Shown here in pieces: positions 58,594-64,000 of a DNA stretch of 64,000 nt; positions within the stretch are counted from its first letter, which is position 1, and each line of letters begins with the position of its first letter. The position numbers and the translations under genes were made by a program. Under the pieces are notes generated by a model that did no database searches, had not been told where the DNA came from, and saw only the letters and a program-made list of their open reading frames with translations. Source of the stretch: Ipomoea triloba (taxonomy: Eukaryota > Streptophyta > Magnoliopsida > Solanales > Convolvulaceae); contig NC_044929.1 of NCBI RefSeq assembly GCF_003576645.1, positions 2,614,225 to 2,678,224 of the forward strand, written 5' to 3'.

Positions 58594-60054
58594 ATGGCGA
58601 CCCCAACACGAATTGGTCTTGCCGGGCTTGCTGTAATGGGGCAAAATCTTGCTCTTAACATAGCTGAGAAAGGATTCCCTATATCTGTCTACAACAGATC
58701 CACTTCAAAAGTTGATGAGACCGTTGAACGAGCTAAGGCGGAAGGGGGACTCCCTCTGTACGGTTTTCATGATCCCGAGTCCTTTGTTCTCTCCATCCAA
58801 AAGCCCCGTGTGATTATCATTCTTGTTAAGGCTGGTGCACCGGTTGATCAAACCATCAAAACCCTTTCTGCTTATATGGAGAAAGGGGATTGTATTATCG
58901 ATGGTGGGAATGAGTGGTATGAGAACACCGAGAGGAGGGCGAAAGAAGCGGCGGAGATGGGCTTGCTTTATCTTGGAATGGGAGTCTCGGGCGGTGAAGA
59001 AGGTGCTAGGAGAGGACCTTCACTAATGCCTGGCGGTTCTTTCGAAGCGTACAAGTACATTGAAGACATACTACTGAAAGTGGCGGCTCAAGTACCCGAC
59101 AGTGGCCCGTGCGTTACTTACATTGGCGAGGGAGGTTCTGGTAACTTCGTTAAGATGGTTCACAACGGGATTGAATACGGTGATATGCAATTAATTGCTG
59201 AGGCGTACGATGTGCTGAAATCCGTGGGAAAGCTCTCTAATTCCGAGTTGCACGAAGTGTTCTCGGAATGGAACAAAGGGGAGCTCCTAAGCTTTTTGAT
59301 CGAAATCACAGCTGATATATTCGGAATCAAGGATGACAAGGCCGAAGGGTATTTGGTAGACAAGGTTCTCGACAAAACCGGGATGAAGGGTACCGGCAAG
59401 TGGACAGTTCAGCAAGCCGCAGATCTCTCAGTCGCCGCCCCAACAATAGCCTCGTCATTGGACTCGAGATTCCTCAGCGGGTTGAAGGACGAGCGAGTTG
59501 AAGCCGCCAAGATCTTTAAATCCGGTGGCATTGACGATGCCATTGCCGACAACAACGTTGTTGATAAGAAACAGCTTATCGATGATGTGCGGAAGGCGCT
59601 TTATGCATCCAAGATATGCAGTTATGCACAGGGAATGAACTTGATTCGCGCAAAGAGTATTGAAAAAGGGTGGGGCTTGAAGCTCGGGGAGCTAGCTAGA
59701 ATTTGGAAGGGCGGTTGCATCATTCGCGCTATATTTTTGGACCGTATCAAGCAGGCTTATGACAGAAACCCGGAGCTCGCTAGCCTTCTCGTGGACGAAG
59801 AGTTTGCAAAGGAGATAATTGAACGGCAGTCCGCTTGGCGAAGAGTCGTGTGCCTCGCTATCAGCTCGGGGATTAGCACTCCCGGGATGTCTTCGAGTTT
59901 AGCTTATTTCGACACTTATAGGAGGGAAAGACTGCCCGCGAATTTGGTCCAAGCTCAGAGGGATTACTTTGGTGCCCACACTTATGAGAGAATTGACATG
60001 CCAGGGTCCTTCCATACTGAGTGGTTCAAGATTGCCCAACAATCTAAGATATAA
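58594..60054 (+). CDS. 6-phosphogluconate dehydrogenase, decarboxylating
   Basis: Single coding exon, 486 residues, the usual length of the plant enzyme without plastid transit peptide. It oxidises 6-phosphogluconate to ribulose 5-phosphate and CO2, making NADPH in the oxidative pentose phosphate pathway. The Rossmann fold has GLAGLAVMGQN (8-18), and N34-R-S is the NADP-phosphate contact loop. IIDGGNEWY (101-109) and SGGEEGARRG line the active site. K187, H190, N191 and E194 in FVKMVHNGIEYGDM include the presumed catalytic Lys and Glu. DKTGMKGTGKW (260-270) is the family signature. The C-terminus ends Ser-Lys-Ile, a PTS1-like tripeptide; Arabidopsis PGD2, as I recall, ends the same way and is dual cytosol/peroxisome. 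The ATG at 58594 is the first after the leader-intron acceptor. A poly(A) signal lies at 60287. Confidence 0.97.
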   Translation: MATPTRIGLAGLAVMGQNLALNIAEKGFPISVYNRSTSKVDETVERAKAEGGLPLYGFHDPESFVLSIQKPRVIIILVKAGAPVDQTIKTLSAYMEKGDCIIDGGNEWYENTERRAKEAAEMGLLYLGMGVSGGEEGARRGPSLMPGGSFEAYKYIEDILLKVAAQVPDSGPCVTYIGEGGSGNFVKMVHNGIEYGDMQLIAEAYDVLKSVGKLSNSELHEVFSEWNKGELLSFLIEITADIFGIKDDKAEGYLVDKVLDKTGMKGTGKWTVQQAADLSVAAPTIASSLDSRFLSGLKDERVEAAKIFKSGGIDDAIADNNVVDKKQLIDDVRKALYASKICSYAQGMNLIRAKSIEKGWGLKLGELARIWKGGCIIRAIFLDRIKQAYDRNPELASLLVDEEFAKEIIERQSAWRRVVCLAISSGISTPGMSSSLAYFDTYRRERLPANLVQAQRDYFGAHTYERIDMPGSFHTEWFKIAQQSKI

Positions 60055-60286
60055 TATGAGTTTTTCTTAAACTTTGTTTTGAACTCTGTTGTTTTTTGTA
60101 CTGAATAAGGATTCATTGTGGCTGGAAATGTTAACTTGGAATCTTCCAGCCAGATCCTAGCTATGACCTTGAGATGATGTTGCAGCCCTCTTTAATATTT
60201 TTGGTATATTTGCATTTTGTCCAAGTTTGTTTTGTTTTGTTTTTATGAAGTATTTGTAAACCAGACCACTTGTTTTTTTCTCATAC

Positions 60287-60292
60287 AATAAA
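60287..60292 (+). terminator. Poly(A) signal of the 6PGD gene
   Basis: AATAAA about 235 bp after the stop codon in a T-rich 3' UTR. The mRNA probably ends shortly after, near 60310. Confidence 0.5.
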
Positions 60293-60309
60293 ATCATTCA
60301 GACCACCTT

Positions 60310-61259
60310 TCCTCAAATCCTTTTTTTTTTTTTGAAAACCCTTTCCTCAAATCCTTTATTTCCCATTTGTTTTTGTTGTATGGCCCTTCTATAATGGATG
60401 TTTTGCTAGCGAGATACAATTCTCAATATGTTAACTGTAGATACATAGATATCTTAATATGTTATATGTTAACTGTAGATACATAGATATCTTAATATGT
60501 TAACATGTTAACTGTAGATACAACTCCGGTGTACCAGCTTAGTTATCCTTGTTAAGCCACTTACTTGATAGTTTCTCAACTGGTAGACGATTCATTTTCT
60601 CCCTAGATCGATGAAGAAGGGAGATGTCAGTTTATTCTTGATGCGAGCAAATACCAATTTTGGTTAACATGTTTAATTTCTACTAATTTTGGTTCCACGA
60701 CTATTGTTTTAGTACTAATATTCATCCACGACTATTATTTTAGTGCCAAAATTCATCGCGCCGATCACACATCCGTTTAAAATGTACAAAAATCTAAAAT
60801 TGTTAAGGGTATTTTCGTCATTTTCAACTTAATATCTCAATTTGAGCACGAATAAATGGATTTAAGTCCTAAGATTGCTCAAAATTCGCAATTTTCCTCC
60901 TCATTTTACCTTAATTTGAGGAGGAAAACTGTGACTTGTTGATCTTAGCGATTAAACAATAATCTTGGAACCAAAATTGGTAGAAATTAAACATGTGAAC
61001 CAAAATTATCATTTTGTTCATAATCGTGGGACCAAAATTAGTATTTGCTTTAATTGGTGCCATCGACGAATTTTACAATTATACAATTTTTCCTTGTTGA
61101 AGAAAATAAAGATTTAGATGTAAAGATCAGAAAGTTGAGGGGTCCATAAGAAATTAGCCCCAAAAAATTCCACTCCCAAACTATACATTATATTATAATC
61201 ATCTCCGAAGAGGGTTTTAGAGCATTTGCTGAGAAGTGAGCGGAACTAGGAAGACAACA
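60310..61259. other. Intergenic; tandem repeat, then RPB3 promoter
   Basis: 60425-60530 holds three copies of a roughly 31-bp unit containing ATGTTAACTGTAGATACATA. 60650-61050 contains an inverted-repeat pair (ACCAATTTTGGTTAACATG against CATGTGAACCAAAATTATC), probably a decayed foldback element. The last 100 bp is the presumed RPB3 promoter and leader, with no clear TATA box. Confidence 0.5.
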
Positions 61260-63358
61260 ATGGAGGGTGCATCGTACCAGAGGTTCCCAAAGATAAAAAT
61301 CCGGGAAGTGAAGGACGACTACATGAAGTTCGAGCTTCGCGAGACCGACGCTAGCATGGCCAACGCGCTCCGGCGCGTGATGATCGCCGAGGTGCCCACC
61401 ATAGCCATCGACCTCGTCGAAATCGAGTGCAACTCCACCGTCCTCAACGACGAGTTCATCGCCCACCGCCTCGGCCTCATCCCCCTCACCAGCGAGCGCG
61501 CTATGAGCATGCGCTTCTCGCGTGACTGCGACGCCTGCGACGGCGACGGCCAGTGCGAGTATTGCTCCGTCGAGTTCTATCTCCGCGTCAAGTGCATCAC
61601 TGACCAAACCCTAGATGTTACCAGCAAGGACCTCCTCAGCTCCGACCACACCGTCGTTCCCGTCGATTACTCCGATTCTTCCTCCGGCTTCGGCAATTCC
61701 GAGTCTAAGTAAGACTTCTCTCTTTCTCAGGAATGAAAAACGATAAAATATGTTCCATTCATTTTCATACTTCATTAGTGTTGTGAGAATTTAAGAATGC
61801 ACCGATTAGAACAATAATTCTGAGAAGAATTTCATTAGTGTTGTGAGAATTTAAGAATGCACCAATTAGAACAATAATTATGAAAAGAATTTTGTTATTG
61901 ATTCAATTTGCAAGGTACAGAAAGAGATGTATTTATAAGAATACAAAGAGTTGTGGTCAGATGGAGGAATGATAAAATGTAGATTCACAATAACACATGG
62001 AGAGGGAGAAGGAATTCTAGTGTGATTAGAATACAGAATCCTAATAGCACCAATTGGTGATTTTGTGTCATTTCGCTTCAAACTAGCTTAAGGTGTTTAT
62101 GAGGAGAAGGGTGGCATATATATGACACTGAACAAAATGCATTCTGAAAGGGGATTTAGAACAGTACTCTAGTTTGAAGCCTTGTTCTTGAAGGGATTTA
62201 TTTACATAATGGCTGGGACTGAGAAGAAACAACTGTGCAAAACATAATTCTTTAAATCAATAGGTATTGTGGTCACAATGGTCACAATGGTATTCCACAA
62301 TGGTAAGGAAAAAGTGAATAAATCTTTAAATCATTTTCATAATTCAATAGGTATTGTGGTCACAATGGTATTCCACAATTCAGAACAAAACACAAGTACA
62401 CATTTATGAAAAAGGAATTCGATTAGCTGATCATTACAACTAGCAGGGCTTGAGATTCATTGATATAGAGTTTGCAGGCTTGGGAGTGGCTTACTTAATT
62501 TTTTTGTCACTAGTCAGAGGGTAATACTCCAGCTATAATGGTTCTCAAAAGAAACATATTCCAGGCATGGTAGTGGCTTTACTAATTTTCTCGCTGGAAC
62601 GATGGGAAATGTGATGGAATTTTAGGGGTTTTTATAGGTAAACAGAAAAAGGTGTGATATGGAAGCTATTTAATGCCATTCTAGGGATGTGAATGGTGGT
62701 CAGTGGTCATAAAAGTGATAGGACAGAAGAAAATGGAAGAGAGTTCATGAGTATTTTAAAGCTTTACAAGTCTTATAAATTTAGATTTCTAATTATAAGA
62801 AAATGGAAGGGTGAATTTGTATTAAACCAGGATATTTTCAGAGCATATTTTGACCTCTTCTATGCAAAGGATGTCTAAGGTCCTACACTAAACTGTGAAG
62901 AATCTGCCTATTAAGAGAAGTAGAGCATCAAATAGAATGGGAAGATTTTTAAACATCATAAAAGAAACCCATGGATAAATCAGAATCAATAGATCTTGAT
63001 GTTCATAGCCATTTATTATTTGTTTTTGTATTTTAAATTGCAGGTAAGACATTGTGATAAAGTAATAATCAGTTGTGTTGAAAGTCCCATAATATTATGA
63101 AAACTATTACATTGTTGTAGGGGGGTAATTATTGTTAAGCTACGCCGTGGACAAGAGTTGAGGCTCAGAGCAATTGCACGGAAAGGAATTGGCAAGGATC
63201 ATGCAAAGTGGTCACCTGCCGCAACTGTGACATTTATGTATGAGCCAGACATCTATATCAATGAAGACATGATGGACACATTGTCACTTGAGGAAAAAAG
63301 AAGTATTGTTGAAAGCAGTCCCACCAAAGTGTTTGACATCGACCCTGTTACCCAACAG
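61260..63358 (+). CDS. RNA polymerase II subunit RPB3 (NRPB3-like), 5' part
   Basis: Exon 1 is 61260-61708 and exon 2 63121-63358; the gene continues beyond 64000. RPB3 pairs with RPB11 to start Pol II assembly, like the bacterial alpha dimer, and in plants is also shared with Pol IV/V. The alpha-type N-terminal motif [14 protein letters not shown] is at residues 34-47. Zinc-binding cysteines 90, 93, 99 and 102 lie in [13 protein letters not shown]. Exon 2 carries [18 protein letters not shown] and [14 protein letters not shown], which restore the alpha-like fold. The junction splits a Lys codon (AA/G). The CAG/GTTTGC donor at 63358 ends exon 2; no exon 3 is recognised before the window edge. 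Exon 1 is strikingly GC-rich at third positions and exon 2 is not. A GTG lies in frame 24 bases upstream, but ATG 61260 gives the family N-terminus. Confidence 0.95.
61773..61900. repeat. Tandem duplication in RPB3 intron 1
   Basis: Two copies of a roughly 59-bp unit (TTCATTAGTGTTGTGAGAAT... CAATTAGAACAATAAT) with few differences. A second local duplication in the same intron repeats AATAGGTATTGTGGTCACAA near 62260 and 62347. The rest of the 1412-bp intron (61709-63120) shows no element I recognise. Confidence 0.8.
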
Positions 63359-64000
63359 GTTTGCTGAATTTGTTCTTTTAGTTTCACTATTGTTATAAGT
63401 GCTGTGTTCCTTGGTGAGTTATGGTATTGGTATCTGGATGTATGTAGGAGGGAGGTTTCAGATTATTTCCCAACTATGCTTCCCGTTACCAGAATTTTGA
63501 AATACTTTTCTTTGATGACATAATCATTCATCTAATGCAATCTTCTTGTCTTCTATGGTTGAATTCCAGTCTTGCATATTGGATCGGGGGGTATAGGGGG
63601 GTTGCATAGTGGGAAAAGAGTGGAAAAGCCTACAGAACTTCAGTTGTCAAGCTGGATCATTATTACTGATAGCTGTTCTGTGAGGCTTAGCTTTTAACTT
63701 GGAACCTGGATGATGTTTCTGCTTTGACTTAAGTATTAGCTTCTGATGCATCCATAGTGGGGTTTTTCATCTTTAGTAGGAATGACATACTTTTATATTC
63801 TGTCGTATGATTTGTTAGGGAAAATGGCAAGAAAGGAAAAAGAACTCGGAGGGGAAAGGGTTGAATTCAGGGGTTGCTCAAACTACTTAAATACAATATT
63901 CAACTCTGATGCCTCAAAATATGAAATAAATTAAAATGAAATAATTGAAAACTCAGAAAGAACATTTAAAGTGGTAAGGGTGTGCCTGCCTTTTATTTTG
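63359..64000 (+). other. RPB3 intron 2, running off the window
   Basis: T-rich intronic sequence with no further exon recognised. The expected next exon continues the dimerisation and zinc-free C-terminal part of RPB3. Confidence 0.6.

Overview
This is a stretch of plant nuclear DNA: AT-rich, with genes split by short GT-AG introns, a plant-type UDP-glycosyltransferase, a plant tail-anchored nuclear-envelope coiled-coil protein, and many plant-type transposable elements (Stowaway, Tourist, hAT and Mutator-like MITEs, TRIMs, SINEs, Ty1/copia relics). The gene content fits a eudicot. The repeats feel like those of Convolvulaceae (morning-glory relatives), but that is recall, not proof.

Layout. 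A UGT glucosyltransferase gene (minus, 440-1870) and a seven-exon bHLH62/78-like transcription factor gene (minus, 3980-6870, with a leader intron and uORFs up to about 7830) fill the left end. Repeats follow to 18.7 kb, including a copia pol relic at 14.8-15.3 kb. A WIT-type tail-anchored coiled-coil gene (plus, leader from about 18.75 kb, CDS 20081-23131) comes next, then two duplicated tRNA-Val(UAC) genes (minus, 24787-24859 and 25350-25422). From 25.6 to 46.9 kb I see no protein gene. That interval holds MITEs, SINEs, a 460-bp solo LTR (34688-35147) and a 2.8-kb solo LTR (36003-38794) inflated by a hierarchical minisatellite. A single-exon group S-like bZIP gene (47157-47675) is followed by copia gag, LTR and PBS pieces and a LINE RNase H relic. 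A 47-residue hydrophobic microprotein ORF (52905-53048), a 6-phosphogluconate dehydrogenase gene ending in a possible peroxisomal signal (58594-60054) and the first two exons of RNA polymerase subunit RPB3 (61260-63358, running off the window) fill the right end.

The genes do not form a functional cluster. They are unrelated neighbours: specialised-metabolite glucosylation, two transcription factors, a nuclear-envelope protein, the oxidative pentose phosphate pathway and core transcription. The most unusual material is in the repeats. First, a solo LTR with exact 5-bp target duplications carries 18 copies of a short core in 42/42/69-bp higher-order units directly downstream of its own TATA box. 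Second, a TRIM family with about 183-bp LTRs has one copy whose LTRs are separated by only about 61 bp, and three members lie in introns of the bHLH and WIT genes.

Exon boundaries were set by eye from reading-frame continuity, GT-AG dinucleotides and recalled family conservation. No alignment or database search was run.
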